A DNA stretch of 64,000 bases from Streptomyces paradoxus (GTDB lineage: Bacteria; Actinomycetota; Actinomycetes; Streptomycetales; Streptomycetaceae): positions 800,186-864,185 of the forward strand of contig NZ_JACHGV010000001.1 of assembly GCF_014202475.1 (NCBI RefSeq). The letters run 5' to 3'. Positions 15,546-25,638 of this stretch are shown here, piece after piece; the first letter of the stretch is position 1, and every line of letters starts with the position of its first letter. Made by a program: the position numbers and the translations under genes. The notes under the pieces are model-generated. The model did not search any database and was not told the origin of the DNA. It worked only from the letters and a program-made list of their open reading frames with translations.

Positions 15546-16052
15546 ATGCGCATCCGCCCCGCGACCCCGGCCGAACTCCCCGCCCTCCAGGACATCGAGC
15601 GGGCCGCCGGTGCCCCTTTCCGCGACCTCGGCATGCCGGAGATCGCCGACGACGAGCCGCCCGCCCTCGACGTCCTGGAGCACTACCGCCGGGCGGGCCG
15701 CTGCTGGGTCGCCTGCGACCCGCGGGACCGGCCGGTCGCCTACCTCCTGGCCGAACCCGTCGACGGTGCCCTGCACGTCGAGCAGGTCTCGGTCCACCCG
15801 CACGCCGCCCGCCGGGGCGTGGGCCGCGCCCTCCTGGCCCACGCCGCCGACCGCGCCCGCGAGGAAGGGCTGACCTCCCTGACGCTGACCACCTTCACGG
15901 AAGTGCCGTGGAACGCCCCCTACTACGAGCGCCTCGGTTTCCGGCCGCTCCCCGAGTCGGACCTGACGCCCGGCCTGCGCGCGATCCGCGCGACGGAGGC
16001 CGGACTCGGCCTGGACCACTGGCCACGGGTGTGCATGCGAAAACCGTTGTGA
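15546..16052 (+). CDS. GNAT family N-acetyltransferase
   Basis: A 168-residue acetyl-CoA-dependent acyltransferase. The central VEQVSVHPHAARRGVGRALLAHA is motif A with the Q/RxxGxG/A acetyl-CoA pyrophosphate loop (RRGVGRA). Motif B follows in WNAPYYERLGFRPLPE. The N-terminal MRIRPATPAELPALQDIER is typical. Substrate unknown. It has no Shine-Dalgarno and a -10-like CATACT six bases before the ATG, so it is probably leaderless. It is 28 bases downstream of the zinc-ribbon gene on the same strand. Confidence 0.88.
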   Translation: MRIRPATPAELPALQDIERAAGAPFRDLGMPEIADDEPPALDVLEHYRRAGRCWVACDPRDRPVAYLLAEPVDGALHVEQVSVHPHAARRGVGRALLAHAADRAREEGLTSLTLTTFTEVPWNAPYYERLGFRPLPESDLTPGLRAIRATEAGLGLDHWPRVCMRKPL

Positions 16053-16143
16053 ACGGGAGTTCCGCCGCTGCCACGATGCCCCCGCGCACCACTCCCAAGC
16101 TGTTCACCTCGGCCAACATCTCCAGCCTGCGCCCCGAGCTCTT

Positions 16144-17736
16144 CTACCTCTGCCCGTCCGCGAACCTCTCCCGCAGCTCGACCTTGCGCACCTTCCCGGA
16201 CACCGTCATCGGGAAGGAGTCGAGGATCCGCACCCGGGCCGGGACCTTGTAGTGGGCCAACTGCCCCTCGCAGAAGGCCCGGAGGTCCTCCAGGGTCGGC
16301 GGGTCGTCCGGGTCGCGGGCGATGACGCAGGCCAGGACCTCCTCGCCGTAGCGCTCGTGCGGGACGCCGACGACCTGGACGTCCTGGATCTTCGGGTGGC
16401 CGTAGAGGAACTCCTCGATCTCGCGGGGGTAGATGTTCTCCCCGCCCCGGATGATCATGTCCTTGATGCGGCCGACGATCTCGACGTAGCCGTCCTCGCG
16501 CATCACGGCGAGGTCGCCCGTGTGCATCCAGCGGCCGGCGTCGACGGCCTCGGCGGTCTTCTCCGGCTCGTTCCAGTAGCCGAGCATCACGCTGTAGCCG
16601 CGGGTGCACAACTCGCCCGCCGTTCCGCGCGGTCGGGTGACGCCCGTGGCCGGGTCGACGATCTTGACCTCGATGTGCGGCAGGACCCGGCCGACCGTGC
16701 CGGTGCGGTGCTCCAGGTCGTCGTCCCTGCGGGTCTGGAGGGACACCGGGGACGTCTCGGTCATGCCGTAGCAGATGGAGACCTCCGCCATGTGCATCTC
16801 GGCGACCACCCGCTTCATCACCTCCACCGGGCAGGGCGAGCCCGCCATGATGCCGGTGCGCAGGGAGGAGAGGTCGTAGGAGGCGAAGTCGGGGAGGTTC
16901 AGCTCGGCGATGAACATGGTCGGGACGCCGTAGAGCGAGGTGCAGCGCTCCTGCTGGACCGCGTCCAGGGTGGCCTTGGCGTCGAACGACGGGGCGGGGA
17001 TGACCATGCAGGCGCCGTGCGAGGTGGCGGCGAGATTGCCCATGACCATGCCGAAGCAGTGGTAGAAGGGCACCGGGATGCAGATCCGGTCCTGCTCGGA
17101 GTAGGCGATCAGCTCACCCACGAAGAAGCCGTTGTTGAGGATGTTGTGGTGGGAGAGGGTCGCGCCCTTCGGGAAGCCCGTCGTGCCGGACGTGTACTGG
17201 ATGTTGATCGGGTCGTCGCAGGAGAGGTCGGCGTACGCCGCCTCGGGGGTCGCCCGCCCGAGCAGCGCCTCCCAGCCCGGGTCGCCGAAGTAGACCACCT
17301 CCCGCAACTCGGGGCAGGCGCCCCGGACTTCCCCGACCATCGCCCGGTAGTCGCTCGTCTTGTGGCCGAGCGAGGCGAACAGCAGGGACACGCCGGCCTG
17401 CTTCAGGACGTACGCCACCTCGTGGGTGCGGTACGCCGGGTTGATGTTCACCATGATCGCGCCGATGCGGGCGGTGGCGTACTGGACGAGCACCCATTCG
17501 GGGCAGTTGACCGCCCAGATGCCCACCCGGTCGCCCTTGGCGACCCCGGAGGCGTGCAGGGCGGAGGCGAGCTCGTCGACCGCCGCACCGAACTCGGCGT
17601 ACGTCCAGCGCCGGCCGGACGGTACGTCCACCAGTGCCTCGCGGTCCGGCCAGGTGGCCACCGCCCGGTCCAGACTGGCCCCGATGGTGTCGCCGAGCAG
17701 CGCCGTCCGGCCGGTGCCGTGGCTGTAGGAGTTCAC
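16144..17736 (-). CDS. Fatty-acyl-CoA synthetase (AMP-binding, FadD-like)
   Basis: A 530-residue ANL-superfamily adenylating enzyme. Motifs in order: [19 protein letters not shown] (ATP-binding P-loop), [24 protein letters not shown] (adenosine/ribose Asp), [20 protein letters not shown] (hinge) and the terminal catalytic Lys in [11 protein letters not shown]. Known reaction: fatty acid + ATP + CoA to acyl-CoA + AMP + PPi. The GTG start overlaps the stop of the upstream synthetase gene by four bases (GTGA), so the two enzymes are translationally coupled. Chain length cannot be predicted. Confidence 0.9.
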   Translation of the reverse strand: MNSYSHGTGRTALLGDTIGASLDRAVATWPDREALVDVPSGRRWTYAEFGAAVDELASALHASGVAKGDRVGIWAVNCPEWVLVQYATARIGAIMVNINPAYRTHEVAYVLKQAGVSLLFASLGHKTSDYRAMVGEVRGACPELREVVYFGDPGWEALLGRATPEAAYADLSCDDPINIQYTSGTTGFPKGATLSHHNILNNGFFVGELIAYSEQDRICIPVPFYHCFGMVMGNLAATSHGACMVIPAPSFDAKATLDAVQQERCTSLYGVPTMFIAELNLPDFASYDLSSLRTGIMAGSPCPVEVMKRVVAEMHMAEVSICYGMTETSPVSLQTRRDDDLEHRTGTVGRVLPHIEVKIVDPATGVTRPRGTAGELCTRGYSVMLGYWNEPEKTAEAVDAGRWMHTGDLAVMREDGYVEIVGRIKDMIIRGGENIYPREIEEFLYGHPKIQDVQVVGVPHERYGEEVLACVIARDPDDPPTLEDLRAFCEGQLAHYKVPARVRILDSFPMTVSGKVRKVELRERFADGQR

Positions 17737-19412
17737 CGGAAGTCCTCCTCGCGGTACTCGGCGTCCGACCCGGCCGCCGTGGCCTCACGCAGCTCGATCC
17801 GGCGGATCTTGCCGGAGACGGTCTTGGGCAGGTCGCCGAACTCCAGGCGGCGGATGCGCTTGTAGGGGGCCAGCACCTCGCGGGAGTGCTCGAACAGGAC
17901 CTTGGCGGTGTCGGCGCCGGGCTCCCAGCCCGCGGCCAGGACGACGTACGCCTTGGGGACGGCGAGCCGCAGCGCGTCCGGCGCGGGGACGACCGCCGCC
18001 TCGGCGACCGCGTCGTGCTCCAGCAGCGCGCTCTCCAGCTCGAACGGGCTGATCTTGTAGTCGGAGGCCTTGAAGACGTCGTCGCTGCGCCCGATGTAGG
18101 TCAGATACCCCTCCTCGTCCCTGGAGGCGACGTCTCCCGTGCGGTAGTAGCCGCCGGCCATCGCCTCCGCCGTACGGTCGGCGTCGCCGTGGTAGCCGGT
18201 CATCAGGCCGACGGGGCGGTCCGACAGGTCGAGTGCGATCTCGCCCTCCGCCGCGCCCGGCGCGCCGGACACGGGGTCGAGGAGTTCGACGCGGTAGCCG
18301 GGGCTCGGCCGGCCCATCGAGCCGGTCTTGAGCGGCTGTCCGGGACTGTTGGCGACCTGCACGGCCGTCTCGGTCTGGCCGAAACCGTCCCGGATGGTGA
18401 GGTTCCAGGCCCGGCGGACCTGCTCGATGACCTCCGGGTTGAGCGGCTCGCCTGCCGCGACGACCTCGCGGGGCGGCGTGCGCAGCTGGGTCAGGTCGGC
18501 CTGGATGAGCATGCGCCACACGGTCGGCGGGGCGCAGAAGGTGGTGACGCCCGCCCGGTCCATCTCGGTCATGAGACGGACGGCGTCGAAACGCGTGTAG
18601 TTGTGCAGGAAGACGGTCGCCTCGGCGTTCCACGGGGCGAACAGGTTGGACCAGGCGTGCTTGGCCCAGCCGGGTGAGGAGATGTTCAGGTGCACGTCGC
18701 CGGGTTTCAGGCCGATCCAGTACATGGTCGACAGATGGCCGACCGGGTACGACGTGTGCGTGTGCTCGACGAGCTTGGGCCGGGCGGTGGTGCCCGAGGT
18801 GAAGTAGAGCATCAGCGGGTCGTCGGCCCGGGTGGGGCCGTCGGGGGTGAAGTCGGCGGAGGCGCCGTAGGCGTCGTCCAGCGGCAGCCAGCCGTCCGGC
18901 ACGGCGCCGGCGGCGTCCGCGGCGATGCGCGTGTAGTCGCCGGGCACCTCGGCGAACTTGCCGGTGTCCTCGGGGCGCGCGACGACGTGCCGGACCCGGC
19001 CGCGCTCGACGCGGTCGCGCAGGTCGGCGGGGCCGAGCAGCGGGGTGGCCGGGATGACCACCGCGCGCAGCTTCATCGCGGCGAGGGCGGTGATCCACAG
19101 TTCGGCCTGGTTGCCGAGCATGACGAGGATCCGGTCCTCGGCGCGCACGCCCCGCTCCCGCAGCCAGGTGGCGAACTGCGCCGACCGCACCGACATCTCC
19201 CCGAAGGACAGCCGGGTCTCCCGGCCGTCCTCCTCGACGAGGTACAGGGCGGTGCGGGCGTTGCCGTCGGCGATCTCGTCGAACCAGTCGAGGGCCCAGT
19301 TGAAGTACTCGGGGCGGGGCCAGCGGAAGCCCTCGTAGGCCGTCGGGTAGTCCTCGCGGTGCTCCAGCAGGAAATCCCGCGCGTCGCGGAACAGTGCCGT
19401 CGCCGATGTCAT
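17733..19412 (-). CDS. Acyl-CoA synthetase, medium-chain/acetyl-type AMP-binding
   Basis: A 559-residue ANL enzyme of the acetyl/medium-chain acyl-CoA synthetase branch. [21 protein letters not shown] is the P-loop, [14 protein letters not shown] the A5 motif, [20 protein letters not shown] the A7 motif, [20 protein letters not shown] the hinge and [14 protein letters not shown] holds the catalytic Lys. The ATG at 19412 has AGGAGGA just upstream. It is the first gene of a two-gene operon with the FadD-like gene. It diverges from a GAF-LuxR regulator; a GC-rich palindrome at 19486 lies between them. Confidence 0.9.
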   Translation of the reverse strand: MTSATALFRDARDFLLEHREDYPTAYEGFRWPRPEYFNWALDWFDEIADGNARTALYLVEEDGRETRLSFGEMSVRSAQFATWLRERGVRAEDRILVMLGNQAELWITALAAMKLRAVVIPATPLLGPADLRDRVERGRVRHVVARPEDTGKFAEVPGDYTRIAADAAGAVPDGWLPLDDAYGASADFTPDGPTRADDPLMLYFTSGTTARPKLVEHTHTSYPVGHLSTMYWIGLKPGDVHLNISSPGWAKHAWSNLFAPWNAEATVFLHNYTRFDAVRLMTEMDRAGVTTFCAPPTVWRMLIQADLTQLRTPPREVVAAGEPLNPEVIEQVRRAWNLTIRDGFGQTETAVQVANSPGQPLKTGSMGRPSPGYRVELLDPVSGAPGAAEGEIALDLSDRPVGLMTGYHGDADRTAEAMAGGYYRTGDVASRDEEGYLTYIGRSDDVFKASDYKISPFELESALLEHDAVAEAAVVPAPDALRLAVPKAYVVLAAGWEPGADTAKVLFEHSREVLAPYKRIRRLEFGDLPKTVSGKIRRIELREATAAGSDAEYREEDFR

Positions 19413-19485
19413 CTGTCCTCCTGGGTGCCGGACCATTGCCGGGCGGCTCCGAGCCATCGTGTAATCCGTGATGCAGGTCTCACTA

Positions 19486-19499
19486 CCCCCGAACGGGGG
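19486..19499. promoter_or_regulatory. Palindrome between acyl-CoA synthetase and LuxR genes
   Basis: CCCCC-GAAC-GGGGG within CACTACCCCCGAACGGGGGG. Its C-run/G-run form is like sites bound by several LuxR-type HTH regulators in Streptomyces, and the divergent gene encodes one. Confidence 0.45.
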
Positions 19500-19538
19500 G
19501 TGCGCCCGCGCAGGAGCCGTAGTGAAGGGGCGATCAGG

Positions 19539-20360
19539 GTGACGACAGACGCGTCCGACGCGGTCGAGATGCGCAACGCGCTGCTGCGTCTGCGGCGGGG
19601 CACCGGCCTTCCGATCGCCTTCGGCGGCCTGCTGGAGGCCGGGCAGCGGATGCGCATCAGCGAACTGAGCGGCACGGCGACGCACGCCCTGCGGTCGCTG
19701 GTGGTGACGTCCGGCACCGGTCTGGGCGGCAAGACGGTGGCGCTGTCCCGGCCGTGCGTGGTGACGGACTACTCGGCGTCGCGGCAGATCAGCCACGAGT
19801 ACGACGCCCCGGTGGCCGCGGAGGGGCTGCGCTCGGTGCTGGCCGTGCCGGTGGTGGTGCGGCACCGGGTGCGCGGGGTGCTGTACGGGGCGCTGCGCAC
19901 TGCTCTGCCGCTGGGCGGCCGGATGCTGGACGCGGCGGTCGAGGCGGCGCGGGACGTGGAGCGGGCGCTGGCCGTCCGGGACGAGGCCCGCACGCTCGTC
20001 GCCGGGGCGGGGGCCGGTGCCGGGGCGGGTCCGGGGTGGGAGCAGGTGCGGGAGGCGCACGCGGCCCTGCGGGCGCTGGCCGGGCGGATCACGGACCCGG
20101 AGCTGCGCGCGGAGCTGCTCGGCGCGTGTGCGCTGCTGACGGCCGGGTCCGCCGGGCCGGCCCGGGTCCGGCTCGCGCCGCGCGAGGTGGACGTCCTGGC
20201 GTGTGTCGCGGCGGGTGCGACGAACGCCGTCGCCGCCGACCGGCTGGGGGTGACGCCGGAGACTGTCAAGGGGTACCTGCGGTCGGCCATGCGGAAACTG
20301 CGGGCCCACACCCGTGGCGAGGCCGTGGTCGCCGCGCGCCGGGCGGGGTGGTTGCCGTAG
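19539..20360 (+). CDS. GAF-domain LuxR-type transcriptional regulator
   Basis: A 273-residue regulator. A GAF-like sensor occupies about residues 10-145 (LPIAFGGLLEAGQRMRISEL, TGLGGKTVALSRPCVVTDY, LRSVLAVPVVVRHRVRGVLY). An Ala/Gly linker and a helix follow, then the LuxR HTH at the C-terminus: LAPREVDVLACVAAGATNAV, ADRLGVTPETVKGYLRSAM. The GTG at 19539 has an AGGGGCGATCAGG site. Its divergent placement against the acyl-CoA synthetase pair suggests that it controls fatty-acid or organic-acid use in response to a small molecule bound by GAF; ligand unknown. Confidence 0.82.
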   Translation: MTTDASDAVEMRNALLRLRRGTGLPIAFGGLLEAGQRMRISELSGTATHALRSLVVTSGTGLGGKTVALSRPCVVTDYSASRQISHEYDAPVAAEGLRSVLAVPVVVRHRVRGVLYGALRTALPLGGRMLDAAVEAARDVERALAVRDEARTLVAGAGAGAGAGPGWEQVREAHAALRALAGRITDPELRAELLGACALLTAGSAGPARVRLAPREVDVLACVAAGATNAVAADRLGVTPETVKGYLRSAMRKLRAHTRGEAVVAARRAGWLP

Positions 20361-20528
20361 GTTTGTGGTGCTTTCTGTCGTGCTTGCTCGTTCGAGCTGC
20401 CGGAGGGTTCCCGACGGGGCACCGGCCTCGCGTTCCGCCGCATTCGGGAGACCGATGAATTCGCCCGCCGGCACCTGTTGTTATTTCCCTCACGACGCCG
20501 TCCCTCCGAAATTCAAAGAGCTGTTGCC

Positions 20529-20534
20529 TAATAT
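20529..20534 (+). promoter_or_regulatory. Candidate -10 of the LAL regulator gene
   Basis: TAATAT lies in an unusually A+T-rich pocket 31 bases before the start; the -35 side is weak. The remaining spacer 20361-20528 shows nothing else I can name. Confidence 0.35.
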
Positions 20535-20564
20535 TGGCCAGGACACGACACAGGGAGGGGAGCG

Positions 20565-23417
20565 GTGACCGGACGACGGGACTTCCAGGAGCCTCCCAGA
20601 AGCCGCCCCGACCTGGTCATCGGCCGGGAGGAACTGTTCACCTCGGCCCGTGAGCAGCTGAGCCGGGGCGGCAGTGTGCTGCTCCACGGTCCGGCCGGAA
20701 TTGGAAAGTCGACGGTCCTGCGGGCGCTGGCCGCGGATTACGGCGGCGCGGCGCGGACGGTGTTGCGCTGCTCGGCGACCGAGTCGGAATCCCACCTGCC
20801 CTTCCTGGCGCTGGCCGACCTGTTCGGGCTGGTCCTGGAGGACGTGTCGGGTGCGCTGCCCGGCGCCCAGCGCACCGCCCTGGAGTCGGCGCTGACCGGC
20901 CGCGGCGAGTCCACGCTCCAGCGGGACGGGCTCGCGCTGCGCCTGGCGGTGCTGTCGGCGCTGCGCGTCCTCGCCGCCAAGGGCCCGGTGCTGGTGGTCG
21001 CCGACGATCTCCAGTGGCTGGATGCCGCCAGTGCGGAACTGCTCGGCTTCGCGGCCCGCCGGCTGGGTGACACGCCCGTGCAGATGCTGTGCGCGGTGCG
21101 GACCGAGGGCCAGGAGTACGACCGGCATCTGCCGGCGTCCCCGCCCGACACGCTCGCCGTCCGGCTGGGCCCGCTGAACCGTACGCAGGTCTCGGCGCTG
21201 CTCGACCACCGCGGCTACACGCCCCTGTCCCGCTCCACGATCCGCGACATCCACCGCACCAGCGGCGGCAACCCGCTCTTCGCGCTGGAGCTGGGCCGGG
21301 CCCTGGCCGAGAGCCCGGCCCGGCCGCGGCCGGGTGAGCCGCTGCCGGTGCCCACCTCGCTGCGGGCCCTGGTGCTGAGCCGGCTGGAGATGCTGTCGGA
21401 CGAGGCGCGCCGCACCCTCCTGGTGGCCAGCGCGGGTGCCCGTCCCACGCTGGCGCTGCTGCACGCGGCCGGGCGGGAGAACGCCGAGGCCGAGACGGCC
21501 CGGGCGGCGGCCCTGGGGCTGCTCGTCACGGATCCCGAGGCACCGGCCCTGCGGTTCGCGCACCCTTTGATCTCGGCGGCGCTGTACGCGGAGGCCCCGG
21601 CGCAGGAGCGACGGGCCGTGCACGCCGCGCTGTCCACGGCGGCCTCCGACCCGATCGAGCGGGCCCGGCACCTGGCCCTGGCGACCACCGGCACCGACCC
21701 GGACGTGGCGGCCCGGCTCGCCGAGGCCGGTGCGCTGGCCCGGGACCGCGGGGCGCCCTCCGTGGCCGCCTCGCTCGGGCTGCTGTCCGCCCGGCACACC
21801 CCGGCGGACAGCGCCCCCGGCCCCGACGAGCGACGCCTTCAGGCCGCGGAGGACGCGATCACCGCGGGCGAGGCCGACCTCGCCCGGGACATCGCACGCG
21901 ACGTACTGACGCGTGCCACCGTGCCCGCCGAGCGGGTGCGGGCGTGGATGGTGGTCATCGAGGCGGCCGGGCAGGCCCTCGGCGAGGTCGACGCCGTCTT
22001 CCCGCAGGTCCTGGCCGACGCGGGTGACGACCCGCGCCTGCTCGCCCAGGTCTACTACCAGCTGGCCTGGCGCGGCCTGGTCGTCGAGGGCGACTTCGCC
22101 GAGGCCCGCCAGGAGGCGGCGCACGCGGCGGAGCTGGCCGCCCGGGGCGGGGACCGGCGCACCGAGCTGATGGCGCTGTCCTTCCAGGCGTCCACCGAGA
22201 CCCTGATGGGTCACCCGGACGCCCCCGTGACCGTCAAACGGGCGCTGAAGGAACCCCAGGACCCCTATGTGGCCTGCCACCACAACGGCGCCGGGTCGGC
22301 CCGGTTCCGCTGGCTGATCATGAGCGACCAGCTGCCCGAGGCGCGGGCGACCATCACCGCGCTGCTGCGTGAGGTGCGCCGGCGCGGCATGGTCGAGAGC
22401 GAGGTGCACTTCCTGCGCTTCCTCGCCGACACGGAACTGCGCTCCGGGCACTGCGGCCGGGCCCTGGACCTGGCCCGCGAGAGTCTGCGGCTCGCCCGGG
22501 ACTCCGGGATCGGCGAAGGTGCGTCGGCCATGCTCGCCTCCCTCGCGGAGGCCTCCGCCGGGGACGTGGACCGGGCGCTGGCCCTCGCCCGGGAGGCGGC
22601 GGACCACGCCGAAGTCGACGGCGACCAGATGTACCTGTCCCGGGCCCTCGCGGCCCTGGGCTACGCCCAGTTGGTGGCCGGCGACCCGGCCGCCACCGTC
22701 CGTTCGCTGCGCCGGGTGCGGGAGCTGGAGCAGGGCCTCGGCATCAACGACCCCGGGCGCGGCCGCTGGCACGGCGACCTCGCCGAGGCACTGGTCCGCA
22801 TCGGCGAGCCGGGCGAGGCCCAGGACGTCATCGACACGACCCGGGCGCACGCGCTGCGGCTGGGACGGCAGAGTGTGCTGGCGGTCCTCGACCGGGCCGA
22901 GGCGCTGGTGCGGGCGGCACGCGGCGAACACGAGGCCGCCGTGGCCCGGCTGACGTCCGTGCAGGACCGGCTCGGCCGGCTCGGGTACGGCCTGGAGGAG
23001 GCCCGGGCCGCCTTCGCACTGGCCCGCCTGCGCGCTCAGGCCGCCGCCCTCCCCCGCGGCGGCGCGCGGCCCCTGCCGGGACCGGCGTCGTACGACGAGG
23101 CCGCCCGGCTGTTCCGGCGCTGCCGGGCGCTGCCGTGGCTGCGGCAGGTCGACGCCGCTGCCACCGCCGGCCCCACGGCGGTGGAAGCGCCGGCCGCCAC
23201 GCCGGCCGTCTCCCTGGACGCGCTGGAGGGCCTGGCCGCGATGGAGCGTCAGGTCGCCTCGCTGGTGATGGAGGGCGCCACCAACCGGGAGATCGCGGCA
23301 CGCCTGTTCATCAGCGTCAAGACCGTCGAGGCGACCCTCACCCGGGTGTACCGCAAGCTCGGGATCCGCTCCCGGGTGGACATCGTCCGGCTGGCCGCGG
23401 GCCGCCGAACGACCTGA
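20565..23417 (+). CDS. LAL-family (large ATP-binding LuxR) regulator
   Basis: A 950-residue LAL regulator. N-terminal AAA/STAND ATPase: VIGREELFTSAREQL, Walker A in LLHGPAGIGKSTVLRAL, Walker B in PVLVVADDLQWLDAAS. A long TPR-like helical region spans roughly residues 350-830. The C-terminal LuxR HTH is LVMEGATNREIAARLFISVK followed by TVEATLTRVYRKLGIRSR. The GTG start at 20565 has a strong GGAGGGGAG. Family role: ATP-dependent, ligand-sensing activators of sugar, antibiotic or exoenzyme genes. The next gene is a secreted trypsin on the same strand, whose promoter has a long quasi-palindrome, so protease control is a reasonable inference. Confidence 0.9.
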   Translation: MTGRRDFQEPPRSRPDLVIGREELFTSAREQLSRGGSVLLHGPAGIGKSTVLRALAADYGGAARTVLRCSATESESHLPFLALADLFGLVLEDVSGALPGAQRTALESALTGRGESTLQRDGLALRLAVLSALRVLAAKGPVLVVADDLQWLDAASAELLGFAARRLGDTPVQMLCAVRTEGQEYDRHLPASPPDTLAVRLGPLNRTQVSALLDHRGYTPLSRSTIRDIHRTSGGNPLFALELGRALAESPARPRPGEPLPVPTSLRALVLSRLEMLSDEARRTLLVASAGARPTLALLHAAGRENAEAETARAAALGLLVTDPEAPALRFAHPLISAALYAEAPAQERRAVHAALSTAASDPIERARHLALATTGTDPDVAARLAEAGALARDRGAPSVAASLGLLSARHTPADSAPGPDERRLQAAEDAITAGEADLARDIARDVLTRATVPAERVRAWMVVIEAAGQALGEVDAVFPQVLADAGDDPRLLAQVYYQLAWRGLVVEGDFAEARQEAAHAAELAARGGDRRTELMALSFQASTETLMGHPDAPVTVKRALKEPQDPYVACHHNGAGSARFRWLIMSDQLPEARATITALLREVRRRGMVESEVHFLRFLADTELRSGHCGRALDLARESLRLARDSGIGEGASAMLASLAEASAGDVDRALALAREAADHAEVDGDQMYLSRALAALGYAQLVAGDPAATVRSLRRVRELEQGLGINDPGRGRWHGDLAEALVRIGEPGEAQDVIDTTRAHALRLGRQSVLAVLDRAEALVRAARGEHEAAVARLTSVQDRLGRLGYGLEEARAAFALARLRAQAAALPRGGARPLPGPASYDEAARLFRRCRALPWLRQVDAAATAGPTAVEAPAATPAVSLDALEGLAAMERQVASLVMEGATNREIAARLFISVKTVEATLTRVYRKLGIRSRVDIVRLAAGRRTT

Positions 23418-23470
23418 CCCCGCCTGGGTTTACGGGGCCGGACCGAGGGTTATCCCTGCCCAACTCCCTT

Positions 23471-23497
23471 AGGGGGTTCCCTCATTGGGAGCCCCCT
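23471..23497. promoter_or_regulatory. Quasi-palindrome upstream of the trypsin gene
   Basis: 11-bp arms AGGGGGTTCCC and GGGAGCCCCCT (10 of 11 pair) around TCATT. It lies between the LAL stop and the trypsin gene and could be a terminator or a LuxR-type operator; a -10-like TAGCTT follows near 23509. Confidence 0.45.
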
Positions 23498-23620
23498 CGT
23501 CCGGGCTCTAGCTTTGGGGCGTGCCGCTCGCCGGGCACACGGAGATCCGAACAAAGGCGTCAGGGTCCCCGTGCACGACCACCCGCGCGACCCCCCACCG
23601 GCAACTCCCCAAGGAGACCC

Positions 23621-24412
23621 ATGTTCGGGCTCAACGCCGCCAAGAAGGCCGTCGCGCTCGCCGCCGCGGCCGCTGCCGCCGCCACGACCGCGCTGCTCGC
23701 CGCCCCCACGGCCGTCGCCGCGCCCCAGCCGATCGTCGGCGGCACCACGACCACGACGTCCGCGTACCCGTTCGTCATGCAGATCACGGACGCCTCGCAG
23801 AACCAGTTCTGCGGCGGCACGCTCGTCTCGCCCACGAAGGTCGTCACCGCCGCGCACTGCATGGTCGGCGAGACCACGAGCAGCGTGCGCGTCGTCGGTG
23901 GCCGCACCTACCTGAACGGCACCAACGGCACGGTCTCCAGAGTCGGCAAGATCTGGATCCACCCGAACTACACCGACGCCACCAACGGCGAGGACGTGGC
24001 CGTGCTGACGCTGTCGACGTCGATGCCGTACACACCGGCCAAGTACGTCTCCTCCTCCCAGACCTCGGTGTACGCGGCCGGCACCACGGCCCGCATCCTC
24101 GGCTGGGGCACCACCGCCTCGAACGGCAGCAGCTCCAACCAGCTGCGCACCGCGACCGTACCGACCGTGTCCGACTCCAGTTGTGGGAGCTCCTACGGCT
24201 CCGACTTCGTGAAGAGCGACATGGTGTGCGCCGGATACACCGCCGGCGGCGTGGACACCTGCCAGGGCGACAGCGGCGGCCCCCTGCTCATCGGGGGCGT
24301 CCTGGCAGGCATCACTTCCTGGGGCGAAGGCTGCGCCCAGGCCGGTTACCCGGGTGTCTACACCCGGCTGACCACCTTCTCCAACCTGGTCACGGCGCAG
24401 GTCAACTCGTGA
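23621..24412 (+). CDS. Secreted trypsin-like serine protease
   Basis: A 263-residue chymotrypsin-fold protease. The signal peptide is clear (KK then about 20 Ala-rich hydrophobic residues, likely cleaved near TAVAAPQP), with a very short propeptide before the mature N-terminus IVGG. Catalytic triad: His in VVTAAHC, Asp in GEDVAVLTL, Ser in CQGDSGGPLL. The Asp in GVDTCQGDSGG is at the S1 base, giving trypsin-like cleavage after Arg/Lys. Six cysteines fit three disulfides. ATG at 23621 with AAGGAGA. Known Streptomyces trypsins are extracellular and linked to development and nutrient release. A strong terminator follows. Confidence 0.93.
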   Translation: MFGLNAAKKAVALAAAAAAAATTALLAAPTAVAAPQPIVGGTTTTTSAYPFVMQITDASQNQFCGGTLVSPTKVVTAAHCMVGETTSSVRVVGGRTYLNGTNGTVSRVGKIWIHPNYTDATNGEDVAVLTLSTSMPYTPAKYVSSSQTSVYAAGTTARILGWGTTASNGSSSNQLRTATVPTVSDSSCGSSYGSDFVKSDMVCAGYTAGGVDTCQGDSGGPLLIGGVLAGITSWGEGCAQAGYPGVYTRLTTFSNLVTAQVNS

Positions 24413-24451
24413 CCCTTCACTAGCTCCTGAGTACCCCTCAGGTGAAAGACC

Positions 24452-24494
24452 AGGGGGCGTTGCGGGCCTCCACGAGCGGCCCGCAACGCCCCCT
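24452..24494. terminator. Terminator hairpin after the trypsin gene
   Basis: Perfect 17-bp arms (AGGGGGCGTTGCGGGCC and its complement) with a 9-base loop. It lies between convergent genes and can serve both. Confidence 0.75.
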
Positions 24495-24516
24495 CTCCAT
24501 GCCGCGGAGCGGACTT

Positions 24517-25632
24517 CTAGGTCCGTACGGCACCGAACCGGATGTCGTACGACGACCCCGGGTGCATGACGCGCAGCATCCGCTCCCCCTCGGCGGTGAC
24601 CTCGTCCTGCCGGTCCCGGGTGAGGCGTTCGAAGGGCTCGATCACGAGCGCGTCCTCCTCCAGCCGCCACAGCCCCGCGAGGAAGCCGTCGACGAGGAGC
24701 GTGCAGTGGGCCAGGTTCCCCTGCCACGAACGGCCCCGGTACTCGGGCGGGACGACGCGGGTGCGGTCGGCGTGCGAGAGCAGCAGGTTGTCGAACTCGG
24801 GGAGGAAGCGCGGCGGCGCGGGGGTCTCCGGGTCGGGGCGCGGCGCGTCCGGGAGGTCGAAGAGTTCGGCGCCGGTGTCGTCCCGGAAGGTCACGAGCCG
24901 CGGTCGGAGGCGTTCGAAGGCGTCACGCAGCCGGGTCATGCCCGCCCAGGCCTGCATGTCGCGCACGGAGGCCGGACCGAAGGCGGCGAGGTAGCGCAGG
25001 ACGGCCGCCTCGGGCGTGACGGCCGGTTCCGCGGGCCGGCCGAGCCAGTGCTCGGCGGTCGTGAGTCTGACCTGCCCGCTCTGCCCCCACAGTCCGCGCG
25101 GCGTCACCTGCACGAGCGGGAGACGGCAGCGGGCCGCGACGGCCAGGGCCTGCGGATCGGCGTCGGGCCACTCCTGGAGCAGGGCCTCGCGCAGCTGCCC
25201 CATGGTGCGGGGCTCGGCCTCGACGAGGTCGCGGGCGAGGCCGGCGAGCCGGTCTAGGTCGACTCCGGCGAGCCCCTTGCGGAAGGTGACGAGCTCCCGG
25301 TCCCGGGCGGGCTGCACCAGCGGCCGCAGGGTGAGGCAGTCGTCCGCGGTGTGGGTGTGGATGGTGGAGCGCATCGTGACGATCCGAACGACCTCGCGGT
25401 CCGCCATGAGCCGGGACAGCGCCTCCGGGGCGAACCCGTCGAGGCGGGCGGCGAGCGCGTAGTACGGCGGCTTGACGTTCTGCGCCTGGAGCCCGAGCAG
25501 ATGCTCCACGGCCGCCGCGACGGACAGCCGGGCGGGGCGCAGGAGCAACTGGCGGCCCAGCGTCGCGCGGTTGAGGGCACGCGTGCCGAGCAGGGGTGCC
25601 GTGCCGGTGACGCTCCGCTTGGTGTTCGTCAT
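24517..25632 (-). CDS. Winged-helix DNA-binding domain protein (HTH_42)
   Basis: A 371-residue protein of the HTH_42/AlkZ-like superfamily. LGTRALNRATLGRQLLLRPA and EHLLGLQAQNVKPPYYALAA are the conserved start; VVRIVTMRSTIHTHTADDCL contains the family TMR.T.H motif; RFLPEFDNLLLSHADRTRVV, NLAHCTLLVDGFLAGLW close the protein. Relatives in E. coli (AlkX/YcaQ) unhook DNA crosslinks through a QxQ/QxD motif; here QAQN appears at the equivalent place, but activity is uncertain. The ATG at 25632 lacks a ribosome site and has TACCGT six bases upstream. Confidence 0.8.
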   Translation of the reverse strand: MTNTKRSVTGTAPLLGTRALNRATLGRQLLLRPARLSVAAAVEHLLGLQAQNVKPPYYALAARLDGFAPEALSRLMADREVVRIVTMRSTIHTHTADDCLTLRPLVQPARDRELVTFRKGLAGVDLDRLAGLARDLVEAEPRTMGQLREALLQEWPDADPQALAVAARCRLPLVQVTPRGLWGQSGQVRLTTAEHWLGRPAEPAVTPEAAVLRYLAAFGPASVRDMQAWAGMTRLRDAFERLRPRLVTFRDDTGAELFDLPDAPRPDPETPAPPRFLPEFDNLLLSHADRTRVVPPEYRGRSWQGNLAHCTLLVDGFLAGLWRLEEDALVIEPFERLTRDRQDEVTAEGERMLRVMHPGSSYDIRFGAVRT

Positions 25633-25638
25633 GAGGGC

